Made by a program: the position numbers and the translations under genes
The notes under the pieces: generated by a model
Databases searched by the model: none
Told to the model about the DNA's origin: nothing
What the model saw: the letters and a program-made list of their open reading frames with translations, nothing else
Source of the DNA: Ancrocorticia sp047501485
GTDB taxonomy: Bacteria; Actinomycetota; Actinomycetes; Actinomycetales; Actinomycetaceae
Direction of reading: 5' to 3'
NCBI GenBank assembly: GCA_047501485.1
Contig: JAZDRN010000010.1
Coordinates: forward strand, 35,170 to 99,169
DNA: 64,000 bases
Part shown: positions 7,441 to 15,839 of the stretch, in pieces
Numbering within the stretch: the stretch's first letter is position 1
Layout: each line of letters opens with the position of its first letter

Positions 7441-9522
7441 ATGAATCCCGTGACCGATCTCGTCAGAAGTGAAGCTCCCTTCGAGGTTATCTCCGAGTAC
7501 AAGCCAGCGGGTGATCAGCCGCAGGCCATAGCGGAGCTGACGGAACGCATCAACGCGGGTGAGAAAGACGTGGTGCTGTTGGGAGCCACGGGCACGGGCA
7601 AATCTGCGACCGCGGCCTGGTTGATCGAACAGGTGCAGCGCCCGACGCTCATCATCGAGCCGAACAAGACGTTGGCGGCTCAGATGGCGGCAGAGTTCCG
7701 CGAGCTGCTGCCCAAGAATGCGGTGGAGTACTTCGTCTCCTATTACGACTACTACCAGCCCGAGGCCTACGTCCCGCAGACGGATACCTTCATCGAGAAG
7801 GACTCCTCCATCAACGACGAGGTCGAGCGCCTGCGCCACTCGGCCACCAACAATCTGCTCACGCGGCGCGACACCGTGGTGGTTGCCTCGGTCTCCTGTA
7901 TCTACGGCCTCGGAACGCCGCAGGAGTACGTGGCGCGCATGGTGCAGCTGCAGGTGGGGCAGACCCTGGATCGCGACGATCTTCTGCGCACCTTCGTGGG
8001 GATGCAGTACTCCCGCAACGACATCGCCTTCACCCGCGGAACCTTCCGAGTGCGCGGAGACACGGTCGAGATCATCCCGGTCTACGAGGAGCTCGCCATT
8101 CGCATCGAGTTCTTCGGCGATGAGGTCGATTCCATCTCGCTGCTGCACCCGATGACGGGGAATGTGATTCGCCAGACCCAGACGGCGCACGTGTTTCCTG
8201 CCTCGCACTACGTGGCGGGGCCCGAGCGCATGGAGCGCGCCCTGCGAACCATCGAGGAAGAGCTCGCCGAGCGTCTGGAGCAGCTCCGCAACCATAACAA
8301 GCTCCTGGAGGCGCAACGGCTGGAGATGCGCACCAGCTACGACATCGAGATGATGCGCAACATCGGCAGCTGCGCCGGTATCGAGAACTACTCGCGGCAC
8401 ATCGACGGGCGTGGGCCCGGCACGCCGCCCAACACCCTGCTGGACTACTTCCCGGACGATTTCCTGCTCATCCTCGATGAATCGCACGTGACCGTGCCCC
8501 AGATCGGCGCCATGTACGAGGGCGATATGTCGCGTAAGCGTACGCTTGTGGAGTACGGTTTCCGCCTGCCCTCGGCCATGGACAACCGTCCCCTCAAGTG
8601 GGATGAGTTCCTCGAACGCATCGGCCAGACCGTCTACCTCTCCGCGACCCCTGGCCGCTACGAGATGGAACAGTCGGACGGCTTCGTGGAGCAGATCATC
8701 CGGCCGACGGGCCTGGTGGACCCGGAGATCGTCGTCAAACCCACCGAGGGTCAGATCGACGACCTGTTGGAGCAGGTTCGCCTGCGTTCCGAGCGCGGCG
8801 AGCGTGTGCTGATCACCACACTCACCAAGAAGATGGCCGAGGATCTCACCGACTATCTCGCCGACCGCGGCGTCCGGGTGGAGTACATGCATTCCGATGT
8901 CGACACGCTGCGTCGTGTCGAGCTGTTGCGGGAGTTGCGCATGGGCGAGTTCGACGTCCTGGTGGGTATCAATCTCTTGCGCGAGGGCCTCGATCTGCCC
9001 GAGGTGTCGCTGGTGTCGATTCTCGACGCCGACAAACAGGGTTTCCTGCGGTCGACGACGTCGCTCATCCAGACGATCGGACGCGCCGCCCGAAATGTCT
9101 CGGGTCAGGTGCACATGTACGCCGATACCGTCACTCCCAACATGCGTGATGCGATCGAGGAGACGAACAGACGCCGGGCCAAGCAGATCGGCTACAACAG
9201 GGAACGCGGTATCGATCCGCAGCCGCTGCGCAAGAAGATCGCGGATGTCACCGATATGCTCGCGCGTGAGGACATCGACACCAAGAACTTGCTCGAGGGT
9301 GGTTACCGGCAGGAGCCGAGCCACGCCAAGGGTCGGGCTCCGACGGTTGCCGGGGCGGCGAGTGCCGAGGGTGCGCAGAACCTCACCCAGCTCATCGAAG
9401 ATCTGACGGCGCAGATGCACGCGGCCGCAGAACAGCTGCAATTCGAGCTGGCGGCCCGCTATCGCGATGAGATCAAGGGGCTCAAGAGTGAGCTGTGGCA
9501 CTCCCAGCAGGCACAAAAGTAA
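7441..9522 (+). CDS. uvrB: Excinuclease ABC subunit UvrB
   Basis: A 693-residue DNA damage-verifying helicase-like subunit of nucleotide excision repair. Walker A is LLGATGTGKSATAAW near residue 45. The beta-hairpin region reads YYDYYQPEAYVPQTD, ILDESHVTVPQ is the DEAD-like motif, TIGRAARN is motif VI, and a C-terminal UVR motif (QLIEDLTAQMHAAAEQLQFELAARYRDEI) binds UvrC. Full length for the family. It stands apart from uvrA-uvrC (24.9-30 kb), as is usual in actinobacteria. It diverges from ftsH and appears to start leaderlessly. Confidence 0.97.
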   Translation: MNPVTDLVRSEAPFEVISEYKPAGDQPQAIAELTERINAGEKDVVLLGATGTGKSATAAWLIEQVQRPTLIIEPNKTLAAQMAAEFRELLPKNAVEYFVSYYDYYQPEAYVPQTDTFIEKDSSINDEVERLRHSATNNLLTRRDTVVVASVSCIYGLGTPQEYVARMVQLQVGQTLDRDDLLRTFVGMQYSRNDIAFTRGTFRVRGDTVEIIPVYEELAIRIEFFGDEVDSISLLHPMTGNVIRQTQTAHVFPASHYVAGPERMERALRTIEEELAERLEQLRNHNKLLEAQRLEMRTSYDIEMMRNIGSCAGIENYSRHIDGRGPGTPPNTLLDYFPDDFLLILDESHVTVPQIGAMYEGDMSRKRTLVEYGFRLPSAMDNRPLKWDEFLERIGQTVYLSATPGRYEMEQSDGFVEQIIRPTGLVDPEIVVKPTEGQIDDLLEQVRLRSERGERVLITTLTKKMAEDLTDYLADRGVRVEYMHSDVDTLRRVELLRELRMGEFDVLVGINLLREGLDLPEVSLVSILDADKQGFLRSTTSLIQTIGRAARNVSGQVHMYADTVTPNMRDAIEETNRRRAKQIGYNRERGIDPQPLRKKIADVTDMLAREDIDTKNLLEGGYRQEPSHAKGRAPTVAGAASAEGAQNLTQLIEDLTAQMHAAAEQLQFELAARYRDEIKGLKSELWHSQQAQK

Positions 9523-9554
9523 CCAATCCGATATCACTGGGGGAGCGGTCAACC

Positions 9555-9582
9555 TAGACAAGAGTCCGAGGTCCCGTACACT
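9555..9582 (+). promoter_or_regulatory. Promoter of the riboswitch-terC transcript
   Basis: TAGACA (9555-9560) and TACACT (9577-9582) are 16 bp apart and close to consensus. The predicted start near 9588 falls at the 5' end of the yybP-ykoY element. Confidence 0.5.
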
Positions 9583-9589
9583 AGTCCTT

Positions 9590-9722
9590 CGGAAGGGGAG
9601 TATTCCCACGCAACATCGGTTCGTCATCACGACTTAGAAGTTGCGCCAGCGAACCAGAAATCCGTTGGCGAAACCGGTTGAGTCCGGACCGAGGCCAGAG
9701 ATGGCGGGAAGAGACCTTCGGA
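9590..9722 (+). ncRNA. yybP-ykoY (Mn2+-sensing) riboswitch
   Basis: The leader has the two sequence signatures of this class: AAGGGGAGTA at 9593-9602 and GAGACCTTCGG at 9711-9721. They pair as helix P1: GAAGG (9592-9596) with CCTTC (9715-9719). Between them are further helices, including GGCCA-GAGA-TGGC near 9693. yybP-ykoY RNAs sense Mn2+ and commonly precede TerC/Alx and MntP genes; a TerC gene follows here. CCTTCGGAAGG (9586-9596) can form a competing hairpin with the 5' arm of P1, a possible switching partner. The SD of the following gene (9738-9742) lies 16 nt beyond the element, which would suit control of translation. Confidence 0.8.
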
Positions 9723-9748
9723 TCATGACGTCGACCCGGAGGCTAACT

Positions 9749-10828
9749 GTGCACTCTGTCTTATCTTCACAAGGTCCATTGCCCATGTCGGGATCGACCG
9801 CCGCGCAAATGGTGGTTCACCCCTGGGAATGGATCGCGCTCTCGGCTGTGGCCCTTGGCCTCATCCTCTTCGATCTATTCGGTCACGTCCGCAAAGCGCA
9901 TGAACCCACGTTGAAAGAGGCCGGTATCTGGTCGCTCTTTTACATCGGGTTCGCCATCCTTTTCGGCGGAGTCCTCTTCATGCGTCACGGTTCGACCTTC
10001 GCTGGAGAGTACTTCGCGGGCTTCCTGACCGAGAAGGCGCTGTCGCTCGACAATATCTTCGTCTTCATCATCATCATCGCCTCGTTCCGCGTGCCCAGGA
10101 AATACCAGCAGAAGGTGTTGTTGTACGGAATCGTCATGGCGCTCGTCATGAGACTCGTGTTCATCCTGGTGGGCGCGACGATCATCGAGCGCTTCGTCTG
10201 GGTGTTCTTCATCTTCGGAGTCTTCCTCTTCTACACCGCGATCAAGCAGGTGATGGAGGGAGTCCAGGAGCCGGGCGCTTTGGAGAACGAGGAGTACGAG
10301 CCGAATGGCATCGTGCGCTATGCGGTCAAGCGCTTCAACGTGACCGATGGCTACGTCGGTCAGAAGCTGCTGGTGCGCCGCGAAGGCAAGACGTGGATGA
10401 CGCCGCTGTTGCTCTGCATCATCGCTATCGGCTCGATCGACCTGATGTTCGCCCTTGACTCGATCCCGGCTGTCTACGGCCTGACGAAGGAACCGTTCAT
10501 CGTGTTCTCGGCCAACGTCTTCGCTCTGCTGGGCCTGCGCCAGCTGTTCTTCCTGATCGACGGCCTCCTGGACAAGCTGCTTTACCTGCACTACGGACTG
10601 GCCTTCATCCTCGGGTTCATCGCCGTCAAGCTGGTGCTGCACGCCTTCCATGGCTACGACATGCTGACCTTCATCCCCGAGCCCGACATCACCGTCTCGC
10701 TGCTCGTCATCATCGGCACTATCGTGGTGACCGTTATCGCCTCGATGTGGGCGACCAGACGGCGCCGCAATCGCGCGCAGGACGACGACGGCGAAGGCGA
10801 TGCCCCTACCGGCAACGCCTTCGAGTAA
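9749..10828 (+). CDS. TerC/Alx-family integral membrane protein, probable Mn2+ exporter
   Basis: About 359 residues with eight or nine hydrophobic helices. Diagnostic TerC motifs are EKALSLDNIFVFIII and FALDSIPAVYGLT, whose acidic residues lie in the membrane and are thought to coordinate metal ions. I chose GTG 9749 because GGAGG (9738-9742) is correctly spaced; ATG 9785 is an alternative, and the upstream in-frame ATG at 9641 lies inside the riboswitch. The riboswitch points to manganese export or homeostasis, as for E. coli Alx and B. subtilis YkoY, rather than tellurite resistance. The C-terminal tail is acidic and cytoplasmic. A 32-bp palindrome follows. Confidence 0.88.
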   Translation: MHSVLSSQGPLPMSGSTAAQMVVHPWEWIALSAVALGLILFDLFGHVRKAHEPTLKEAGIWSLFYIGFAILFGGVLFMRHGSTFAGEYFAGFLTEKALSLDNIFVFIIIIASFRVPRKYQQKVLLYGIVMALVMRLVFILVGATIIERFVWVFFIFGVFLFYTAIKQVMEGVQEPGALENEEYEPNGIVRYAVKRFNVTDGYVGQKLLVRREGKTWMTPLLLCIIAIGSIDLMFALDSIPAVYGLTKEPFIVFSANVFALLGLRQLFFLIDGLLDKLLYLHYGLAFILGFIAVKLVLHAFHGYDMLTFIPEPDITVSLLVIIGTIVVTVIASMWATRRRRNRAQDDDGEGDAPTGNAFE

Positions 10829-10845
10829 TGGACTGTGGCGATAAT

Positions 10846-10877
10846 CCGGGTGCGCCGCCAATTGGCGGCGCACCCGG
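10846..10877. terminator. 32-bp perfect palindrome between convergent genes
   Basis: CCGGGTGCGCCGCC, AATT loop, GGCGGCGCACCCGG: a 14-bp GC stem without U-tract, lying between terC (+) and the SBF-like transporter (-). Probably terminates both. Confidence 0.75.
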
Positions 10878-10901
10878 CCGACTCCCCAGCGGGATCCGCC
10901 G

Positions 10902-11870
10902 CTAGCCTTCCGGGGTCTCGGCCGGATCGGCCGTCAGCCCGAGATGCCGCGCCAGTATGGCGCAGACGAAGAGCTGCAGCTGATGGAAGATGACAACCGG
11001 CACGATGATGGACCCCACCATTCCGGCCGGGAAGAGAGCCTTCGCCATCGGCAACCCGGAGGCGAGGGATTTCTTGGATCCGCACATGAGCAAGACGATG
11101 CGATCCGCCCGATTCAGGCCGGCGAGCTTGCCGCCCCACCAAGTGAGCGTGAGCAGGAGCGCCAACAGAACCCCGGAGAGTGCGAGCAGCAAAAGGATCG
11201 TCCATACCGTGACCCCGTGCCAGGCTCCGGCCGCCGTCGCTCCGAGCACAGCGGAGAACACGATGAGGATGATCGACGTGTTGTCCACCACCCGCACGAG
11301 CCGCCGGTGCGCCCGCCACCAGGCCCCCACCTTGGGCTGGATCAGCTGACCCAGGATGAAGGGCAACAACAGCAGGACGAAGACGCTGAGGAAGTCGTCA
11401 CCGCTCGCCCCCGAGATGTTGAGAAACAGTAGTACCAGTACGGGCGTGATGAAGATGCCGACGATATTGGAGATCGTGGCCGCGCACACGGCCGCTGCCA
11501 CGTTGCCCCGCGCGATGGACACGAAAGTCACCGACGATTGGATGGTGGAGGGCAACAGCGAGAGATAGAGGAACCCGGTCGCGAACCCGGTTCCGAGCCA
11601 TGGGGCCACAAGCTTGCCGATGGCGAAGCCGAGAGCTGGGAACAGGACGTAGGTGGCCGCGAGTACCAGGCCCTGCAGTTTCACGTTGCGCAACCCGTCG
11701 ATTACGTCCCGTGTGCGGATCCGCATGCCGTAGACGAGGAAGACGGTGGCCACGGACAGATCGGCCACGACCGAGAATATGTCATGGGCCCGCTGCGGCA
11801 GATGCAGCACGAGGCCCAGGATCATGGCGACGATGATCCCGGTGACTAAGGGATCCGGCCGCCACTTCAC
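10902..11870 (-). CDS. SBF-like (bile acid:sodium symporter superfamily) transporter
   Basis: A 322-residue membrane protein of the PF13593 SBF-like family, with about ten hydrophobic helices. Characteristic stretches are TVFLVYGMRI, FLYLSLLPSTIQSSVTFVSIARGN and MCGSKKSLASGLPMAKALF, the last being the conserved crossover/cation-site segment of this group. Relatives include SLC10A7-type proteins, and no bacterial substrate can be named from sequence. Its start overlaps the stop of the YciI-like gene by four bases (ATGA), so the two are co-translated. It converges on terC. Confidence 0.85.
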   Translation of the reverse strand: MKWRPDPLVTGIIVAMILGLVLHLPQRAHDIFSVVADLSVATVFLVYGMRIRTRDVIDGLRNVKLQGLVLAATYVLFPALGFAIGKLVAPWLGTGFATGFLYLSLLPSTIQSSVTFVSIARGNVAAAVCAATISNIVGIFITPVLVLLFLNISGASGDDFLSVFVLLLLPFILGQLIQPKVGAWWRAHRRLVRVVDNTSIILIVFSAVLGATAAGAWHGVTVWTILLLLALSGVLLALLLTLTWWGGKLAGLNRADRIVLLMCGSKKSLASGLPMAKALFPAGMVGSIIVPVVIFHQLQLFVCAILARHLGLTADPAETPEG

Positions 11871-12145
11871 TGCCAGGGCCCGATGACGGGATCCCAGGTC
11901 CGGACCACGCGGGTCTCGATGATCGAGTTGATGCGGAACGGGTCCGCCTCCAGAAGAGCGAGAGCCGCATCGGCGTCGTCGGCGACGACGACGATGAGAG
12001 CACCGTTGGTTCCGAGCGGACCGGATGCCAGGAGGCTGCCCTCCTCCTTCAAAGAGCCGAGAAAGGCCCTGTGTTCGGGGCGGATTTCCGCCATGAGGTC
12101 TCGCTTCGTTGCATCGTACTCATAGTTCACAGCAAAAATTGACAT
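11867..12145 (-). CDS. YciI-like (YCII domain) protein
   Basis: A 92-residue protein with the ferredoxin-like YCII fold. Motifs are EIRPEHRAFLGSL with the conserved His, GSLLASGPLGTNGALIVV, and LLEADPFRINSIIETRVVRTW. Family members are dimeric small proteins sometimes with hydrolase or dehalogenase-like activity; the role of most is unknown. It is the first gene of a two-gene unit with the SBF-like transporter and diverges from the glycosyltransferase operon, 112 bp between start codons. Confidence 0.8.
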   Translation of the reverse strand: MSIFAVNYEYDATKRDLMAEIRPEHRAFLGSLKEEGSLLASGPLGTNGALIVVVADDADAALALLEADPFRINSIIETRVVRTWDPVIGPWQ

Positions 12146-12226
12146 GGCCTCACCATACTTCCACCCGGATAGAAATGAAGAGTTCTCTCATCTTCGGCTC
12201 ACGGAGGTTTCACTGATCCCCGACAG

Positions 12227-12247
12227 GATAATCCGTGAAGGGAAGGT
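12227..12247 (+). promoter_or_regulatory. Putative -10 and ribosome site of the nine-gene glycan operon
   Basis: GATAAT (12227-12232) resembles a -10 box; no clear -35 is seen 16-18 bp upstream. GAAGGGAAGG (12238-12247) is a Shine-Dalgarno-like stretch ten bases before ATG 12258. Confidence 0.3.
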
Positions 12248-12257
12248 GATTGCGTCA

Positions 12258-13445
12258 ATGACGTCCGTTCTGATGTATTCACACGACACGGTGGGGCTCG
12301 GGCACGCGCGCCGAAATCGCGCGCTGGCCTTCGCTCTCGCACAGGGGTTGCCCGAGCTGACGGGAACACCCGTCGGCGGCTTGCTGGTGGCCGGCAATCC
12401 GTACGCCGCGAGTGACCCGCTTCCCGCCGGGTGGGACTGGTTCATACTGCCCGGCATGACCCACGCCGGCCGGGGCCATGTCCCGCGCCATCTCGATGCC
12501 TCCGCGGGCGCCGTGAGCCAATTCCGCTCCCTTTCCATCCGGGCTGCCGCTTCGACCCTGCAGCCCGATCTGTTCATCGTGGACCGTCATCCGTGGGGAA
12601 TCTCCCACGAGTTGGAGGGAACCCTCCGTCAGCTGCACGCCAACGGCTGCGCGATCGTGTTGGGGCTGCGCGAGGTCATCGATCAACCGGAGCAAGCGGC
12701 TGCCGAATGGGAGCGGTTGGGGAATCCGGAGCGTCTGGGCGCCGTCTTCGACGACGTGTGGCTCTATGGCGACCCCGCCGTCCACGATGCGCGTACAACC
12801 GGGGAATTACCGGCGGTGCTGGCGAACATGGCGCATGCGACGGGCTACCTCTCTCGAGGACGACCCCGGGACGTGGGCACGCCTGCCGAGCATCGCCCCT
12901 ACGTGTTGACTCTCATGGGTGGGGGATCGGACGGATACGCCTTGGCGCGCATTGCGGCCGCTGTTCGCGTGCCAGCGGGATTCGATCACATTCTGATCAC
13001 CGGGCCGCAGATGCCCGATCCGGAGGTCGAGGATCTCGAAAGGCGGGCGGGAGCGGGCCCCGCCGCGCCCAGGATCCGCCGCAGCGCCCCGAACATTCCC
13101 GCCCTCATCGGCGATGCCTCGGCCGTCGTGTCCATGTGCGGATACAACACGGCCACCGAAATCCTTGCCTCCACCACACCCGCCCTCATCGTTCCGCGCA
13201 GCACCCGCCGCACCGAACAACTTCTCAGGGCCGAGGCACTGGAAAGGGCTGACGCCGTCGATCTGGTCCGGCTGGAGAACCTCGACGCAACGATGCTGGA
13301 GCGCTGGATCGCCTCGGCCGTCACCCGCCGTGTCCGACGTGACCACATCGACCTCGACGGATTGCACTCCGTGCCCGCACTCGCTGCCTCGCTGCTCCGG
13401 CAGAAGAAGACCCATATGAAAGGGGAACTCGCCAGTGTCACCTGA
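12258..13445 (+). CDS. Glycosyltransferase, COG4671 / GT28-like
   Basis: About 395 residues with a GT-B architecture. The N-terminus VLMYSHDTVGLGHARRNRAL is the hallmark of COG4671 predicted glycosyltransferases. The C-terminal half has LTLMGGGSDGYAL and VVSMCGYNTATEILAS, equivalent to the nucleotide-sugar binding Gly-rich loop and acidic loop of MurG-like enzymes. The acceptor and sugar are unknown. Start set at ATG 12258 because homology begins there; an in-frame ATG at 12144 would add 38 unrelated residues. It overlaps the next gene by 11 bp and begins a chain of nine coupled genes, so it probably acts in assembling whatever the downstream ABC exporter carries. Confidence 0.8.
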   Translation: MTSVLMYSHDTVGLGHARRNRALAFALAQGLPELTGTPVGGLLVAGNPYAASDPLPAGWDWFILPGMTHAGRGHVPRHLDASAGAVSQFRSLSIRAAASTLQPDLFIVDRHPWGISHELEGTLRQLHANGCAIVLGLREVIDQPEQAAAEWERLGNPERLGAVFDDVWLYGDPAVHDARTTGELPAVLANMAHATGYLSRGRPRDVGTPAEHRPYVLTLMGGGSDGYALARIAAAVRVPAGFDHILITGPQMPDPEVEDLERRAGAGPAAPRIRRSAPNIPALIGDASAVVSMCGYNTATEILASTTPALIVPRSTRRTEQLLRAEALERADAVDLVRLENLDATMLERWIASAVTRRVRRDHIDLDGLHSVPALAASLLRQKKTHMKGELASVT

Positions 13446-14709
13446 ACTCTCCGAGCCGATACCGGGCCGCTCATCCCAGGAGGAAGCTTCGGTGCCGGGG
13501 CCGGTTGCCTACGTGTTGAAGATGTACCCGCGGTTCTCGGAAACCTTCATCATCTCCGAGATCCTGGCCAGGGAAGCCGCGGGAGAGCAGATCGTGATCT
13601 ACTCGCTGCGGCCCCCGGCCGACACTCGATTTCACGCCGAGCTTGCCCGGGTCAAGGCACCGGTCCACTACATTGCACGTTCTCACAGCTCCAGGGGTTT
13701 CTGGGAGACATGGGCGCAGACTCCGCCGTCCTTGATTCCCGCCGTCGAGAAGGCGCTTCCCCTGCTACTGGCCGCCGAGGCAGACGAGGCGGAACAGGCG
13801 GTGGCCGTCGCCGGATTGGCGACCGAGCACGGCGTGAGCCACCTGCACGCCCATTTCGCATCGGTAGCGACGACGGTGGCCCGGCTCGCGGGTGCAATCA
13901 CCGGGCTCCCGTACTCCTTCACGGCGCACGCCAAGGATATCTTCCACGAGGACGTGGACCGGGCGGATCTCGCCGCCAAACTGAGAGGAGCGCATCATGC
14001 GATCACCATCAGTGACTACAACCGGCAGTATCTGCGCGCCACCTTCGGGGACGAGGCGTGCCGCAACCTGCATTTGATTCGCAACGGACTGGAGCTCGAG
14101 CGTTTCCCGGTTCGCATTCGCCATGCGGTCGGGTCCGTGCCCCGCCTGCTGGGTGTCGGACGACTGGTCGAGAAGAAGGGTTTCGAACTGCTCATTGACG
14201 CCGCGAGGATTCTTCGGGACCGTGGAATGGATTTCCGGATGGACATCGTGGGGGAGGGGCCGTTGCGCGAGATCCTCCGGAACATGATCGAGGAGAACAA
14301 CCTCCGCCGGCAGGTGTCGCTGCTGGGGCCGCGCACGCAGATGGAGGTCCGTGCCCTGCTCGAGGGGGCCGATCTTTTCGTCGCCCCGTTCGTCGTCGGC
14401 CGCGACGGCAACGCGGATGGCTTGCCCACGGTACTGCTGGAGGCAATGGCCAGCGGCGTGCCGTGCGTGGCCGGGGATGTCACCGCGGTGGGCGAGGTGG
14501 TTCGCACGGGCGAAACCGGTTGGCTCGTCCCCTCCGGGGATCGAGTCGCGCTGGTTGCCGCGATCCTGGAGGCTCTCGATCCCGCAACCGACCTCGAACG
14601 CATATCGAGGGCCGCACGAAGGCTGATCGAGCAGGAATACGATTCCGCGAGCCAAGCCGCCGGCCTGCGGGCACTGGCGCACGCCGACGAGGCAGGTGGT
14701 CCCAAATGA
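13435..14709 (+). CDS. Glycosyltransferase family 4, exopolysaccharide type
   Basis: 424 residues, GT-B fold. The N-terminal AYVLKMYPRFSETFIISEILARE matches the WcaL/AmsK/ExpE-like subgroup of GT4 used in exopolysaccharide assembly. The C-terminal donor site contains VGRLVEKKGFELLIDA, DIVGEGPLR and the E-x7-E motif EAMASGVPCVAGDVTAVGE. GTG 13435 lies 11 bp inside the preceding gene with AAAGGGGA upstream. No signal peptide or membrane span is evident, so it should act at the cytoplasmic face on a lipid-linked or nucleotide-linked acceptor. Its stop overlaps the following glycosyltransferase start (ATGA). Confidence 0.87.
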   Translation: MSPELSEPIPGRSSQEEASVPGPVAYVLKMYPRFSETFIISEILAREAAGEQIVIYSLRPPADTRFHAELARVKAPVHYIARSHSSRGFWETWAQTPPSLIPAVEKALPLLLAAEADEAEQAVAVAGLATEHGVSHLHAHFASVATTVARLAGAITGLPYSFTAHAKDIFHEDVDRADLAAKLRGAHHAITISDYNRQYLRATFGDEACRNLHLIRNGLELERFPVRIRHAVGSVPRLLGVGRLVEKKGFELLIDAARILRDRGMDFRMDIVGEGPLREILRNMIEENNLRRQVSLLGPRTQMEVRALLEGADLFVAPFVVGRDGNADGLPTVLLEAMASGVPCVAGDVTAVGEVVRTGETGWLVPSGDRVALVAAILEALDPATDLERISRAARRLIEQEYDSASQAAGLRALAHADEAGGPK

Positions 14710-15839
14710 GGATCGGCTATCTTCTTCCGGACCCGGGCATCGGTATTTTCGGTGCAAAGGGAGCCAGTGTCCATGCCCAGGAGATCGTGCGAGCCCTGAG
14801 AGCGGCTGGACACGAGGTCATCGTGTTCTGCGTCCGGCTGGACCAGAGCATTCCCACCGATTTGGCGGACCTCGAAGCACGGCATTTTCCCCTTCCGACC
14901 TGCACGTCCACCGTTGAACGCGAGAGGGCGATCTCGGGTGTGGCACAGACGATCGCCCGACAGGCACGGAACGCGGAACTGGACTGCGTGTATGAGCGCT
15001 ACTCGTTGTTCAGCTCGGCGGGTGCCGATGTTGCCCGAAGCGAAGCGATACCTTTCGTCCTGGAGGTCAACGCGCCACTCATCGAGGAACAGCGGCGCTA
15101 CCGCGAACTCGTCGAAGTCGAGCGGGCATGGGAGGCCACCCGCGCACAGTTCTCCGCTGCCACCGTCATTTCCTGTGTCAGCTCACCGGTCGCCGAATGG
15201 GCGCGGCAGCTAGCGAAGCCGGAGAACGTCGTCGTGATTCCCAACGGGGTCAACACCGAGCGAATATCCCCGGCACCGACCGGAGAAACACCGGACGAGA
15301 GCGGACGCGCGGTGAAGGTGGGCTTTGTCGGGACGCTGAAACCGTGGCACGGCACCGGTCTGCTCATCGAGGCCGTAGCCCGAATGGATGACGACACCGA
15401 ATTGGTGCTGTGCGGCGACGGTCCTGATCGGGAAGCCTTGGAGCACCGGGCCGAGCGGATCGGGGTGGCGAATCGGGTGCGATTCCTCGGCTCGGTGGCG
15501 CCCGCACAGGTGCCCCGGGTGCTTCGGGACCTGGATATCGCCGTCGCTCCGTACCCGGCGGGCGAGCACTACTTCTCGCCGCTCAAACTCTACGAATACA
15601 TGGCCGCCGGTCTGCCGATCGTCGCCTCGGCCATCGGGGAGATACCCGAGACCCTCGAGCACGGCACGTGCGGAATGCTGGTCCCCGCCGGCGACGTCGA
15701 CGAACTCGCGAACGCGCTGCGGCGATTGGCGCGGGACAGCGGCCTGCGTCGCCGACTGGGTGAGGCGGCGCGGGAGAGCGCGCGGGAGAAACACGACTGG
15801 AGAGCTCGGGTCGGAACACTGATGGGATTGGTGGAGTAA
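14706..15839 (+). CDS. Glycosyltransferase family 4
   Basis: 377 residues from ATG 14706, which overlaps the previous stop (ATGA). Begins MRIGYLLPDPGIGIFGAKGASVHAQEIVRAL, a typical GT4 acceptor-domain start with the GASVH loop. The donor domain has VGFVGTLKPWHGTGLLIEAV, LCGDGPDREAL and YFSPLKLYEYMAAGLPIVAS ending in the conserved E-x7-E glutamates. Close in type to capsular and mannosyl transferases, but the sugar cannot be deduced. Ends TAATG, coupling it to the ABC exporter. Confidence 0.87.
   Translation: MRIGYLLPDPGIGIFGAKGASVHAQEIVRALRAAGHEVIVFCVRLDQSIPTDLADLEARHFPLPTCTSTVERERAISGVAQTIARQARNAELDCVYERYSLFSSAGADVARSEAIPFVLEVNAPLIEEQRRYRELVEVERAWEATRAQFSAATVISCVSSPVAEWARQLAKPENVVVIPNGVNTERISPAPTGETPDESGRAVKVGFVGTLKPWHGTGLLIEAVARMDDDTELVLCGDGPDREALEHRAERIGVANRVRFLGSVAPAQVPRVLRDLDIAVAPYPAGEHYFSPLKLYEYMAAGLPIVASAIGEIPETLEHGTCGMLVPAGDVDELANALRRLARDSGLRRRLGEAARESAREKHDWRARVGTLMGLVE

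Noticed and set aside
7312..9630. 772-codon open frame antisense to uvrB
   Set aside because: Exact antisense shadow of a conserved gene in GC-rich DNA; no ribosome site, no family motifs.
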